Below, piece after piece: positions 8,837 to 16,471 of a stretch of 64,000 bases of DNA (position 1 is its first letter; each line of letters opens with the position of its first letter). The notes beneath the pieces are model-generated. The model worked only from the letters and a program-made list of their open reading frames with translations, had not been told where the DNA came from and ran no database searches. A program made the position numbers and the translations under genes. This DNA comes from Bradyrhizobium icense (GTDB lineage Bacteria; Pseudomonadota; Alphaproteobacteria; Rhizobiales; Xanthobacteraceae), in assembly GCF_001693385.1 (NCBI RefSeq), contig NZ_CP016428.1:3782001-3846000 (forward strand). Reading direction: 5' to 3'.

Positions 8837-10141
8837 CTACTCCTCCTCATCCTCTTCCTTCGCTGGCCCGTTGTACGCGATGCCGCGGATCACCGCGGCA
8901 TTGCCGAACTTCTTCCTTAAGTCATCCATCGCGCGCTCGGCATGGGCCGAGCGGCGGTCGAGCATGTCGCTGTCGTCTCCTCGCGATCCCTCGCGCAACG
9001 CGCTGACGCCGGTGCCCATCAGGCGGAAGGCGGTGCCGTCGATCTCCTTCGCCAGCATTTCCCGCGACACCGCAAAGATCTTCGCGGCGAGCTGGGTCGG
9101 CGCCTGAATCGATTGCGAGCGGGTGCGCTGCCTGAAATCGGCGGTCTTCAGCTTCAGCGTGATGGTGCAGCCGGCCAGGTTGCCGGTCTTCAGCCGCGAC
9201 GACACTTTTTCCGACAGCCGCCACAGCAGCCGTTCCAACGTGGCGAAATCGCGGATGTCGTTTTCGAACGTGGTTTCGCTCGAAATCGTCTTGGCGCCGC
9301 GGTCGGGCATTACGCTGCGGTCGTCGATGCCGCGCGCCAGCCGCCACAGCCTGCGACCTTCGCCGCCGAACTGCTTCATCAGCTCGACCTCGTCGGCGCG
9401 CTGCAGGTCCGCAATGGTGCGAAAGCCGCGCTGCAGCAGCTTTTCCTGGGTCGCGGGGCCGACGCCGTAGATGAAGCCGACCGGCTTGTCGGCGAGCATC
9501 TCGCGGGCCTCAATCTGGTCGAGGGCGGCAAAGCCGCGCGGCTTGTCGAGATCGGAGGCGATCTTGGCCAAAAACTTGTTGCAGGACAGGCCGACCGAAA
9601 CCGTGATGCCGATGTCGCGCTCGACCTCGCGGGCAAAGCGCGCCAGCACTTTAGCGGGGATCATGCCGTGAACACGCTGCGTGCCGGCCAGATCCAGAAA
9701 CGCCTCGTCGATGGAGAGCGGTTCCACTAGCGGCGTCAGCGTCTGCATGGCCCGCCGCACCTCGCGGCCGACGCGGACATATTTGGCCATGTTTGGCGGG
9801 ATCACGGCTGCTTGGGGGCAGAGCGCCAGCGCCTTGAACATCGGCATCGCCGAGCGCACGCCATAGGTCCGCGAGACGTAGCAGGCGGCCGACACCACGC
9901 CGCGCTTGCCGCCGCCGATGATCACGGGCTTGTCGGCAAGTTCCGGATTGTCGCGCTTTTCCACGGTGGCGTAGAACGCGTCGCAATCGATATGCGCCAG
10001 CGTCAGCGAGGGCAGGGCATGGTGGCGGACCAGGCGAGGGGAACCGCATTCGCTGCAACGACTTGCCCTGATATCGAGGTCGCCGAGGCAATCCCGGCAA
10101 AATGAGCACGGACCGTCTAACGCTGGCGCCTGTGCGCTCAC
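8837..10141 (-). CDS. dinB: DNA polymerase IV (Y-family) with N-terminal Cys-rich extension
   Basis: The Y-family core shows LAHIDCDAFYATVEKRDNP, GVVSAACYVSRTYGVRSAMPMFKA, LSIDEAFLDLAG (catalytic acidic residues) and a helix-hairpin-helix segment GVGPATQEKLLQRGF. Pol IV carries out error-prone translesion synthesis. About 45 residues before the core hold paired cysteines, CRDC at about 15-18 and CSEC at about 29-32, which look like a zinc ribbon. I see no clear C-terminal clamp-binding motif; the protein ends in an acidic tail. The GTG at 10141 overlaps the DUF3572 stop as GTGA, so translation is probably coupled. A TTG at 10159 is an alternative start. Confidence 0.9.
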   Translation of the reverse strand: MSAQAPALDGPCSFCRDCLGDLDIRASRCSECGSPRLVRHHALPSLTLAHIDCDAFYATVEKRDNPELADKPVIIGGGKRGVVSAACYVSRTYGVRSAMPMFKALALCPQAAVIPPNMAKYVRVGREVRRAMQTLTPLVEPLSIDEAFLDLAGTQRVHGMIPAKVLARFAREVERDIGITVSVGLSCNKFLAKIASDLDKPRGFAALDQIEAREMLADKPVGFIYGVGPATQEKLLQRGFRTIADLQRADEVELMKQFGGEGRRLWRLARGIDDRSVMPDRGAKTISSETTFENDIRDFATLERLLWRLSEKVSSRLKTGNLAGCTITLKLKTADFRQRTRSQSIQAPTQLAAKIFAVSREMLAKEIDGTAFRLMGTGVSALREGSRGDDSDMLDRRSAHAERAMDDLRKKFGNAAVIRGIAYNGPAKEEDEEE

Positions 10142-10437
10142 GGCACGTCGCGCTCCCAATGCGGGTCGCCCAGCACCTGGCGGGCGGCGGCGATATTGGT
10201 CGGGTGCAGTTGCGAGGCGCTCGCAAACGCCTTCACCGTTGCGTCGTCGCGCAGCACGAAATCGAGCACCGAGGCCAGAAACTGCGGGTCGGCGGCGGCG
10301 GTGCGTAGCGTCTCCGGACCGATGCCGGTTTCAGCCAAGAACAAGCCTAGCCTCTCAGGATCGCCAGCGATGAAACTCAGCGCTTGAACCGCAACGATTT
10401 CAGCCACTTCGCGGGGGTTGTGAACAGGCTTTTTCAA
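10138..10437 (-). CDS. DUF3572 family protein
   Basis: This 99-residue, mostly helical acidic protein is recognised as DUF3572 from segments such as EVAEIVAVQALSFIAGDPERLGLFLAETGIGPETLR and FLASVLDFVLRDDATVKAFA. The family is confined largely to Alphaproteobacteria and has no assigned function. It has no signal peptide or membrane segment. Its stop overlaps the dinB start by 4 bases, so both are read from one message. Upstream is the divergent divK promoter region. Confidence 0.85.
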   Translation of the reverse strand: MKKPVHNPREVAEIVAVQALSFIAGDPERLGLFLAETGIGPETLRTAAADPQFLASVLDFVLRDDATVKAFASASQLHPTNIAAARQVLGDPHWERDVP

Positions 10438-10665
10438 TAGATCGTTTGCCTTTCCGTTAACTTATGGGCTCTAATTTGGAACCATCATGCCCGAGTCTGC
10501 GAAGCGTGTTCAACAATCGAAACCGCTTCGTAAAAGTTGGCGCATCGATTTAACGGCTTAGAGCGAATCTGGCGCTAGTTTGAATTCAGTTTTCGACAGG
10601 GGGCGGCGTCGGTGCAAGACGTGCCGAAAGGCCGGACTTGTTTCCTGGGATGAGGGAGGGACGGG
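10438..10665 (+). promoter_or_regulatory. Intergenic promoter region upstream of divK with two GANTC sites
   Basis: The 228 bases between the DUF3572 and divK genes contain GAGTC at 10493-10497 and GAATC at 10565-10569, both matching the CcrM methylation site GANTC. A GTTAAC half-site near 10456 and TTTAAC near 10552 resemble parts of CtrA boxes but not a full TTAA-N7-TTAA. GGGAGGGACGGG serves divK as ribosome site. Cell-cycle control is known for divK in Caulobacter; here it is inferred. Confidence 0.4.
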
Positions 10666-11031
10666 ATGGCGAAAACCGTCCTGATCGTGGAGGACAACGA
10701 GCTCAACATGAAGCTCTTTCGCGATCTGTTGGAAGCGCATGGCTATCAAACCTCTGGTACCAGCAATGGTTTCGAGGCGCTCGATCTCGTCCGCAAGCTG
10801 CGCCCTGATCTGATCCTGATGGATATCCAGCTTCCGCAGGTGTCCGGCCTCGAAGTCACGCGTTGGATCAAGGACGATCCGGAGTTGCGCGCCATTCCGG
10901 TGGTGGCCGTCACTGCGTTTGCGATGAAGGGCGATGAAGAGCGCATTCGCGAAGGCGGCTGCGAGGCGTATCTGTCCAAACCAATTTCCGTCGGCAAGTT
11001 TATTGAAACCGTGCGGCGTTTTATCGGGTAG
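10666..11031 (+). CDS. divK: DivK single-domain response regulator
   Basis: The protein is one receiver domain of 121 residues. The acidic pocket is E9-D10, the phosphoacceptor is Asp53 in [10 protein letters not shown], Thr is in VAVTAFAM and the conserved Lys is in AYLSKPIS. Asp53 matches the phosphorylated residue of Caulobacter DivK. DivK relays the phosphorylation state of PleC/DivJ to DivL-CckA and so controls CtrA and cell polarity. Location directly before pleD, 13 bases apart, is the conserved alphaproteobacterial arrangement and supports the name over other single-domain regulators such as CpdR. Confidence 0.93.
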   Translation: MAKTVLIVEDNELNMKLFRDLLEAHGYQTSGTSNGFEALDLVRKLRPDLILMDIQLPQVSGLEVTRWIKDDPELRAIPVVAVTAFAMKGDEERIREGGCEAYLSKPISVGKFIETVRRFIG

Positions 11032-11044
11032 GAGTGAGTTTCGA

Positions 11045-12418
11045 ATGTCTGCGCGTATTCTTGTCGTCGATGACGTTCCGGCGAACGTCAAACTGCTGGA
11101 AGCCCGGCTGTCGGCCGAGTATTTCGACGTGCTGACTGCTTCCAACGGCGCCGAGGCGCTCGACCTCTGCTCGCGCTCCGAATGCGACATCATCCTGCTC
11201 GACGTCATGATGCCGGACATGGACGGTTTCGAGGTCTGTCGCCGGCTGAAATCCAACCCCGCCACCCATTTCATTCCCGTCGTGATCGTCACGGCGCTCG
11301 ACAGCCCGTCCGATCGCGTTCGCGGGCTGGAGGCCGGGGCTGACGATTTTCTCACCAAGCCGGTGTCCGACATCGTTCTGATCGCGCGCGTTCGGTCGCT
11401 GACGCGGCTGAAGATGATGACCGATGAGCTGCGCATGCGCGCCATCACCTCGCTCGAGATCGGCATGGAGGCGCCCGAGCGCAGCGCGATCGCCGACAAG
11501 GGCGTCGGCGGGCGGATCCTTTTGGTCGACGACCGGCCGTCGTCCTATGAGCGGCTGGCGCCGATCCTTGCGGCCGAGCACACCGTCGACGTCGAGATCA
11601 ATCCGGCGGAAGCGCTGTTTCATGCCGCCGACGGCAATTATGATTTGCTGATCGTCTCGCTCAGCCTGGAAAATTACGACGGCCTGCGGCTGTGCAGCCA
11701 GGCGCGCTCGCTGGAGCGCACCCGCCAGTTGCCCATTCTCGCCATCTCCGACGCCGACAACAATGCGCGGCTGCTGCGCGGGCTCGAAATCGGCGTCAAC
11801 GACTATCTGCTGCGCCCCGTCGACAAGAACGAGCTGCTGGCGCGGGCGCGCACCCAGATCCGCAAGCGACGCTACACCGACCATCTGCGCGACAATGTGC
11901 AGAACTCGATCGAAATGGCGATCACCGACGCGCTGACCGGGCTGCACAATCGCCGCTACATGGAAAGCCATCTCTCGACGCTCGTCGAGCAGGCCTCGAG
12001 CCGCGGCAAGCCGCTCGCGCTGATGATCCTCGACATCGACTTCTTCAAATCCATCAACGACACCTACGGCCACGACGCCGGCGACGACGTGTTGCGCGAA
12101 TTCGCCGTGCGCATCCGCAAGTCGATCCGCGGCATCGATCTCGCCTGCCGCTATGGCGGCGAGGAATTCGTCATCGTGATGCCGGAAACCGACCTGACCG
12201 TCGCCGGCATGGTTGCCGAGCGCCTGCGCCGCTCGATCGCCGGCGAAACCTTTGCCGTCAACAAGGGTACCAAGCGGATCGATGTCACGATTTCGATCGG
12301 GCTCGCCACGCTGGACCGCAAGGGCGAGCCGGTCGCCGACGTGCTCAAGCGCGCCGACACCGCGCTGTATCGGGCGAAGCACGACGGACGCAACCGGGTG
12401 GTATCGGCGGCCGCCTGA
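11045..12418 (+). CDS. pleD: PleD diguanylate cyclase response regulator
   Basis: The 457-residue protein has the PleD layout REC-REC-GGDEF. The first receiver (about 1-120) has Asp53 in IILLDVMMPDMDG. The second (about 155-275) is degenerate: the phosphoacceptor segment reads LIVSLSLENYDG with Ser in place of Asp, as expected for the dimer-adaptor receiver. The GGDEF domain starts near ALTGLHNRRYME and carries GGEEF, an active signature. RGID lies five residues before it, which fits the RxxD inhibitory site for c-di-GMP feedback. It makes c-di-GMP from two GTP at the cell pole. It sits 13 bases after divK. Confidence 0.95.
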   Translation: MSARILVVDDVPANVKLLEARLSAEYFDVLTASNGAEALDLCSRSECDIILLDVMMPDMDGFEVCRRLKSNPATHFIPVVIVTALDSPSDRVRGLEAGADDFLTKPVSDIVLIARVRSLTRLKMMTDELRMRAITSLEIGMEAPERSAIADKGVGGRILLVDDRPSSYERLAPILAAEHTVDVEINPAEALFHAADGNYDLLIVSLSLENYDGLRLCSQARSLERTRQLPILAISDADNNARLLRGLEIGVNDYLLRPVDKNELLARARTQIRKRRYTDHLRDNVQNSIEMAITDALTGLHNRRYMESHLSTLVEQASSRGKPLALMILDIDFFKSINDTYGHDAGDDVLREFAVRIRKSIRGIDLACRYGGEEFVIVMPETDLTVAGMVAERLRRSIAGETFAVNKGTKRIDVTISIGLATLDRKGEPVADVLKRADTALYRAKHDGRNRVVSAAA

Positions 12419-12421
12419 ACT

Positions 12422-12540
12422 GTCGTCCCTGCGAGCGCATGGGCCCATAGCCACCGGCAGCCGTTTTGCGAAAGGCGTCTGCCGCCCTGCCATAGCGATA
12501 GATCACGCGGTATGGGTCCCTGCGGTTCGCAGGGACGACG
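12422..12540. repeat. Dispersed palindromic repeat, GTCGTCCCTGCG family, copy 1
   Basis: It begins GTCGTCCCTGCGAGCGCA and ends GTATGGGTCCCTGCGGTTCGCAGGGACGAC, the inverted form. It occupies the space between the converging pleD and serine hydrolase genes. A close copy is at 13814-13934 on the other side of the hydrolase gene, so the hydrolase gene is flanked by two copies in the same orientation. Confidence 0.75.
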
Positions 12541-12549
12541 GTTGTCGCG

Positions 12550-13767
12550 TCAAGCAACAACCTTGGCATTCTGCCGCACCGCCTCATACGCCAGCCGTTT
12601 GAACTCGAACGAAAACGGATGCACGAACGCCATCTGGCGCTGAGCCATCATCACGCCCGCCATGTTGCGCTTCGGCGAGATCCACCATTGGGTGCCCGCG
12701 ACGCCGCCCCAATAGAGCTCGCCTGCGGCATCCGGGTGATCGAACGCCGAGGGCGCCTGGATCAATCCGCCAGCCAGGGTAAAGGCCTTGCCGGGCTGCT
12801 CTCCCATCATGGCAAAGCGGATCCACTGACCCTCGGGCAATTGGTTGGTCAGCATCAACGCAATCGTCTCGGGCCTGAGCAGGGTCGGGCCACCGGGCAG
12901 CAGGCTTCGGATCAATGCCACCATGTCATGCAGCGTCGAAACCAGGCCGCCGCCGCCGCTTAGCCTTGCGATCGGGCGCAGATAAGCGCCGGGGAAGGGC
13001 GAGTTGTCGGTTCGGGTCAATCCCGGCTTCATCGGCTCCATCAGGTCCGCGCCAGCGTAATAGGCGACGAGCCGTCCCTGGTCCGTCTCCGGCACGACGA
13101 AGCCGGTATCGACCATGCCGAGCGGGTCGAGAATCCGCGCCCGGACGAACTTGTCGAAACTCTGGCCGCTGATGACTTCGACCAGCCGCCCCAGCACGTC
13201 GGTGGCCAGCGAGTATTCCCACGACGTGCCCGGCTGATAGATCAGCGGCAGGCCGGCCAGCACGTCCACCATGTCGGCCAGCGTCGCCATGGGATTGTGG
13301 ACGCCGCGCTCATTGAGCGCCTTGTAGATGGCGGTGCCGGGATCGAAGAAGCCGTAGCTCAGGCCTGAACTGTGGCTGAGCAACTGACGGATGGTGATCG
13401 AGCTCTTCGCAGGCTCGGTATCGTCAAGCGAAGTGGCGTCCGGCCGCAGCACTTCGCGATTTCCGAGCTGCGGAATGAATTTTTCGATTGCGTCGTCGAG
13501 CTTGAGTTTGCCTTCCTCGAACAGCAAGAGCACGGCGCAGGAGGTGATCAGCTTGGTGTTGGAGAAGACGCGGAAGATGTGATCGGTGCGGAGCGGGGTC
13601 TGCGCTTTCTTGTCGGCCCAGCCGACGCAATTGACGTCGACGAGGTCGCGTCCGACCATGACCGCCCAGGAAATGCCTGACAGCAGGTTGTTGTCGATGT
13701 AACGCTGCATGGCCGCGCGCGCCGGTTTGAAATCGTACCCGCTGGCGGTCACTTTCAGGTCTTCCAT
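12550..13767 (-). CDS. Serine hydrolase, beta-lactamase class C/esterase family
   Basis: The 405-residue protein has the class C beta-lactamase/DD-peptidase fold motifs: SNTK (S-x-x-K nucleophile and base) in FRVFSNTKLITSCAVLLLFEEGKL near residue 70, and the Tyr in WEYSLATDVLGRLVE. The segment QLLSHSSGLSYGF is typical of EstB/LpqH-like hydrolases. No signal peptide is visible, so it is likely a cytoplasmic esterase rather than an exported beta-lactamase. GGGAG precedes the ATG. The gene is flanked on both sides by copies of the same palindromic repeat. The natural substrate is unknown. Confidence 0.87.
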   Translation of the reverse strand: MEDLKVTASGYDFKPARAAMQRYIDNNLLSGISWAVMVGRDLVDVNCVGWADKKAQTPLRTDHIFRVFSNTKLITSCAVLLLFEEGKLKLDDAIEKFIPQLGNREVLRPDATSLDDTEPAKSSITIRQLLSHSSGLSYGFFDPGTAIYKALNERGVHNPMATLADMVDVLAGLPLIYQPGTSWEYSLATDVLGRLVEVISGQSFDKFVRARILDPLGMVDTGFVVPETDQGRLVAYYAGADLMEPMKPGLTRTDNSPFPGAYLRPIARLSGGGGLVSTLHDMVALIRSLLPGGPTLLRPETIALMLTNQLPEGQWIRFAMMGEQPGKAFTLAGGLIQAPSAFDHPDAAGELYWGGVAGTQWWISPKRNMAGVMMAQRQMAFVHPFSFEFKRLAYEAVRQNAKVVA

Positions 13768-13813
13768 TTTCGCTCCCTTTACATTCGTTAGTTTGGCGCG
13801 GCTCTATATTGAT

Positions 13814-13934
13814 GTCGTCCCTGCGAGCGCAGGGACCCTTAACCACCGGCGCTTTTGCAGCAAGAAGGTAACCGCCACATCGCCTTATTGAAAGGCCGCG
13901 GCGTATGGGTCCCTGCGAACCGCAGGGACGACGG
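13814..13934. repeat. Dispersed palindromic repeat, GTCGTCCCTGCG family, copy 2
   Basis: It has the same beginning (GTCGTCCCTGCGAGCGCAGG) and the same inverted ending (GGTCCCTGCGAACCGCAGGG) as the copy at 12422-12540. The middle differs. It separates the serine hydrolase gene from the TetR gene. Confidence 0.75.
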
Positions 13935-13945
13935 GTGGGAGGGAT

Positions 13946-14563
13946 TCAAGTTGCCGACCTTGACTGCCGCTTCTTTGCCGCATGCTTCTGTGCAGGAGCA
14001 GGCGGGCCAATCTTCACCCCGGCATTCCGCAGCAACACTGTCGCCGCTTCCTTTGCCGCCCGCGCCATCGCAGGATCGTTACGGACGAGATCCTGCGCGA
14101 TCGAGCCGTCGACGAGCAGAGCGAGCTGCGTCGCCAGCGCGTCTGCTTGGCGGATGCCGAGCTGCTCCAGCAGGTCGCGAAACCAGAGGCGGCGACTTTC
14201 CTTGAATTCGACCGCAACCTTGCGGACCGACTGATCCTCACCGAGCTCGGCCACTGCGTTGACGAACGGGCAGCCGCGAAAATCCTTCGACGAAAAACGC
14301 CGCTCCAGCGAATCGAAAGTGCCGAGAATCTGCTCCACCGGCGACTTGTCGGAAGGCCGCGGCGCCACGAAACGCCGCGCCAGATAGGCCGAGATCAGCG
14401 CGTCCTTGGATGAGAAATGATTGTAGAGCGTTCGCTTGCTGATGCCGATTTCGGCGGCGATGGTGTCGACACCAACCGCGCGAATTCCCTGCAGATAGAA
14501 CAGCCTATCTGCGGTTTCCAGAATCCGGTCCTTCATGGCTGGTTTGGCGGGCAGGGTAGCCAT
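13946..14563 (-). CDS. TetR/AcrR family transcriptional regulator
   Basis: The 205-residue protein has an N-terminal TetR helix-turn-helix at about 10-55 (RILETADRLFYLQGIRAVGVDTIAAEIGISKRTLYNHF, listed here in outline: GVDTIAAEIGISKRTLY is the HTH). A variable ligand domain follows, with FSSKDFRGCPFVNAVAELG. It is transcribed divergently from an MFS transporter gene and the shared space holds a clean palindrome, so it most likely represses the transporter and itself. The ligand is unknown. The C-terminal tail is Ala/Lys-rich. Confidence 0.9.
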   Translation of the reverse strand: MATLPAKPAMKDRILETADRLFYLQGIRAVGVDTIAAEIGISKRTLYNHFSSKDALISAYLARRFVAPRPSDKSPVEQILGTFDSLERRFSSKDFRGCPFVNAVAELGEDQSVRKVAVEFKESRRLWFRDLLEQLGIRQADALATQLALLVDGSIAQDLVRNDPAMARAAKEAATVLLRNAGVKIGPPAPAQKHAAKKRQSRSAT

Positions 14564-14616
14564 GCGATTGCGTGGGTCACCGTTTGCTTGACAGCAGCCT
14601 CCCTTTGTAGCCCAGT

Positions 14617-14632
14617 TACACAGGTCTGTGTA
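14617..14632. promoter_or_regulatory. Candidate TetR operator palindrome
   Basis: TACACAG-GT-CTGTGTA is a perfect inverted repeat with 7-base arms and a 2-base centre, midway between the divergent TetR and MFS start codons. A TTGACA box lies just to the left at 14588-14593. Its size and place fit a TetR-family operator; binding is inferred. Confidence 0.55.
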
Positions 14633-14697
14633 CCTATTTCAGATGTCAATTGCAGGACGCGGCCTACGAATCGCGCCCGTTAGGGAGAATAAAAACA

Positions 14698-15930
14698 ATG
14701 GCGCTGCTGCAAATCCTGCGACCCACTCTCCCCATCCTGATCGGCGCATCCATCATGTTGACGCTGAGCATGGGGCTGCGGCAGTCGCTCGGCATTTTCA
14801 TGCAGCCACTGACGCAGGATATCAGAATATCGATTTCCGACTTCACGCTGGCAATCGCGGTGCAAAACCTCGCCTGGGGATTTTTGCAGCCGCTCGCCGG
14901 GGCGCTGACCGTGCGCTACGGCTTTCGCGCCATCATGGTGGTCGGCGCGCTGCTCTATGTCGCCGGTCTTGCCTTGATGGCAGGGGCGAACGGCGTCCTC
15001 GCCGTCATGATCGGCGGCGGCGTGCTGATCGGCACGTCGCTGGCATGCACCGCGGCGGCGATTGCGATGTCGGTTGCGGCGCGCGCGGTGCCAGCGTCGG
15101 TGCGCTCCACCGTGCTCGGCCTGGTGTCGGGCGCTGGCTCCCTCGGCGCGCTGTTGTCGGCGCCGATCGGGCAGATGCTCAATGAAAGTTATGGCTGGCG
15201 AATGGGGCTCGCAGGCTTCATCGTGCTCTCGCTCATCATGATTCCGGCCGCGTGGTATGCGGGCAGGGTAGACAAGATTCCGCTGCCCAAGCCCGCCGAT
15301 GACGAAATCGACGACGCGTCAGCCGCCGTCGCAACGAAGATGGCATTCTCCAACGCTTCCTTCGTGGTGATGACCGGCGCCTATTTCGTCTGCGGCATGC
15401 AGCTCGTCTTTCTCACCACGCACCTGCCGTCGTATCTGGCGATCTGCGGCATGGACCCGATGCTGAGCGCGCAGACGCTCGGCATGATCGGCGGCTTCAA
15501 CGTACTCGGCAGCATCTTCTTCGGCTGGGCCGGCCAGCGCTGGAACAAGCTGGCGCTGCTCGGCGGCATCTACATCTTCCGCTCGATCGCGCTCGCCTGG
15601 TATTTTACACTGCCGCCGACGCCGGCAACCACGCTGCTGTTCGGCGCCATCATGGGCTTCCTGTGGATGGGCGTCGGCCCACTGGTTGCGGGCGCAGTCG
15701 CCGAGATGTTCGGCCTGAAATGGCAGGCGATGATCCAGGGGCTCGCCTTCATGAGCCACCAGGTAGGCAGCTTCCTCGGCGCGTTCGGGGGCGGGGTGCT
15801 CTACGACGCGCTCGGCTCCTACACGATGGCGTGGCGGATCGGTGTCGCGCTTGGGTTAGCCGGCGGCATCGTCCAGGTGGCGTTCGCGTTGATCCGGCCG
15901 AGCGGACCACCGCAGATGCAGACGGCGTAG
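14698..15930 (+). CDS. MFS transporter
   Basis: The 410-residue protein is strongly hydrophobic with about 12 predicted membrane segments and the MFS loop motif around GALTVRYGFRAIMVVGALL (a variant of G-x-x-x-D-R-x-G-R between helices 2 and 3). The MCT/OFA-like start LGIFMQPLTQDIRIS suggests an organic anion or drug transporter, as in NarK/OFA subgroups; the substrate is not determinable. GGGAG lies 12 bases before the ATG at 14698; an upstream frame to 14650 is less likely. Divergent from the TetR gene, which probably controls it. Confidence 0.9.
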   Translation: MALLQILRPTLPILIGASIMLTLSMGLRQSLGIFMQPLTQDIRISISDFTLAIAVQNLAWGFLQPLAGALTVRYGFRAIMVVGALLYVAGLALMAGANGVLAVMIGGGVLIGTSLACTAAAIAMSVAARAVPASVRSTVLGLVSGAGSLGALLSAPIGQMLNESYGWRMGLAGFIVLSLIMIPAAWYAGRVDKIPLPKPADDEIDDASAAVATKMAFSNASFVVMTGAYFVCGMQLVFLTTHLPSYLAICGMDPMLSAQTLGMIGGFNVLGSIFFGWAGQRWNKLALLGGIYIFRSIALAWYFTLPPTPATTLLFGAIMGFLWMGVGPLVAGAVAEMFGLKWQAMIQGLAFMSHQVGSFLGAFGGGVLYDALGSYTMAWRIGVALGLAGGIVQVAFALIRPSGPPQMQTA

Positions 15931-15937
15931 CGTAGTC

Positions 15938-16060
15938 TATCAGTCGTTCCCCGGACGCTGCGCAGCGCGCTGCTGATCCGGGGTCCATCCGCGGCTACCG
16001 TGGGTCCCGGCTCTACGGTGCACCGCTACGCGCTGCACCGCGTCCGGACGCGGATAGCCA
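15938..16060. repeat. Dispersed repeat with GGGGTCCAT and GCGTCCGG blocks, copy 2
   Basis: The segment contains GATCCGGGGTCCAT and GCACCGCGTCCGGACGCGG, both shared with 4702-4850. It lies between the MFS gene and the rpmG terminator, where transcription converges. Confidence 0.55.
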
Positions 16061-16064
16061 GGAA

Positions 16065-16091
16065 TCAAAAACGGGGCCGCAAGGCCCCGTT
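16065..16091 (-). terminator. Rho-independent terminator of rpmG
   Basis: Read on the minus strand, AACGGGGCC-TTGC-GGCCCCGTT forms a 9-base-pair perfect stem followed by a short T-run (TTTTTG). It begins 25 bases past the rpmG stop codon. Confidence 0.85.
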
Positions 16092-16115
16092 CAAAACCGT
16101 CAGCGATTGGCTCGC

Positions 16116-16283
16116 TTACTTGATCTTCGCTTCGCGAAACTCGACGTGCTTGCGCGCGACCGGATCATACTTCTTCTTGACCAGCTTGTCGGTCATGGTG
16201 CGCGAATTCTTCTTGGCGACGTAATAGAAGCCGGTATCCGCCGAGGAAACGAGCTTGACCTTGATGGTGACCGCTTTGGCCAT
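16116..16283 (-). CDS. rpmG: 50S ribosomal protein L33
   Basis: This 55-residue basic protein begins [19 protein letters not shown] and ends with [17 protein letters not shown], a clear bacterial L33. It is a component of the large ribosomal subunit near the E site. The usual zinc cysteines are absent, so it is the Cys-minus form common in Proteobacteria. GAGG stands 9-12 bases before the ATG. The frame extends upstream to 16373 but without conserved sequence. A strong terminator follows, so it is probably monocistronic. Confidence 0.97.
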   Translation of the reverse strand: MAKAVTIKVKLVSSADTGFYYVAKKNSRTMTDKLVKKKYDPVARKHVEFREAKIK

Positions 16284-16421
16284 GTTCAGAACCTCAAAAA
16301 ATGGGGGTGTCAGGCGCCGGCCAAACCGGCCTGCATTTGCCGCGCAACCTAGCTTCTGATCGCCCAAAGTCAAGGTTTTCGGGGCAAAAACCGGCCTGAT
16401 TCGAGGGGGAATCCGTGTTTT

Positions 16422-16470
16422 GCGCGTATTCTGATCGCAAAAGCGGTGCCCACTTTTGCGGAATACGCGC
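16422..16470. repeat. Nested palindrome, GCAAAAG...CTTTTGC type, copy 1
   Basis: The outer arms GCGCGTATTC (16422-16431) and GAATACGCGC (16461-16470) enclose inner arms GCAAAAG (16437-16443) and CTTTTGC (16453-16459). A second element at 49820-49867 has the same inner arms but different, still complementary, outer arms. It lies directly at the 3' end of the LLM oxidoreductase gene and may act as its terminator structure. Confidence 0.7.
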
Positions 16471-16471
16471 G

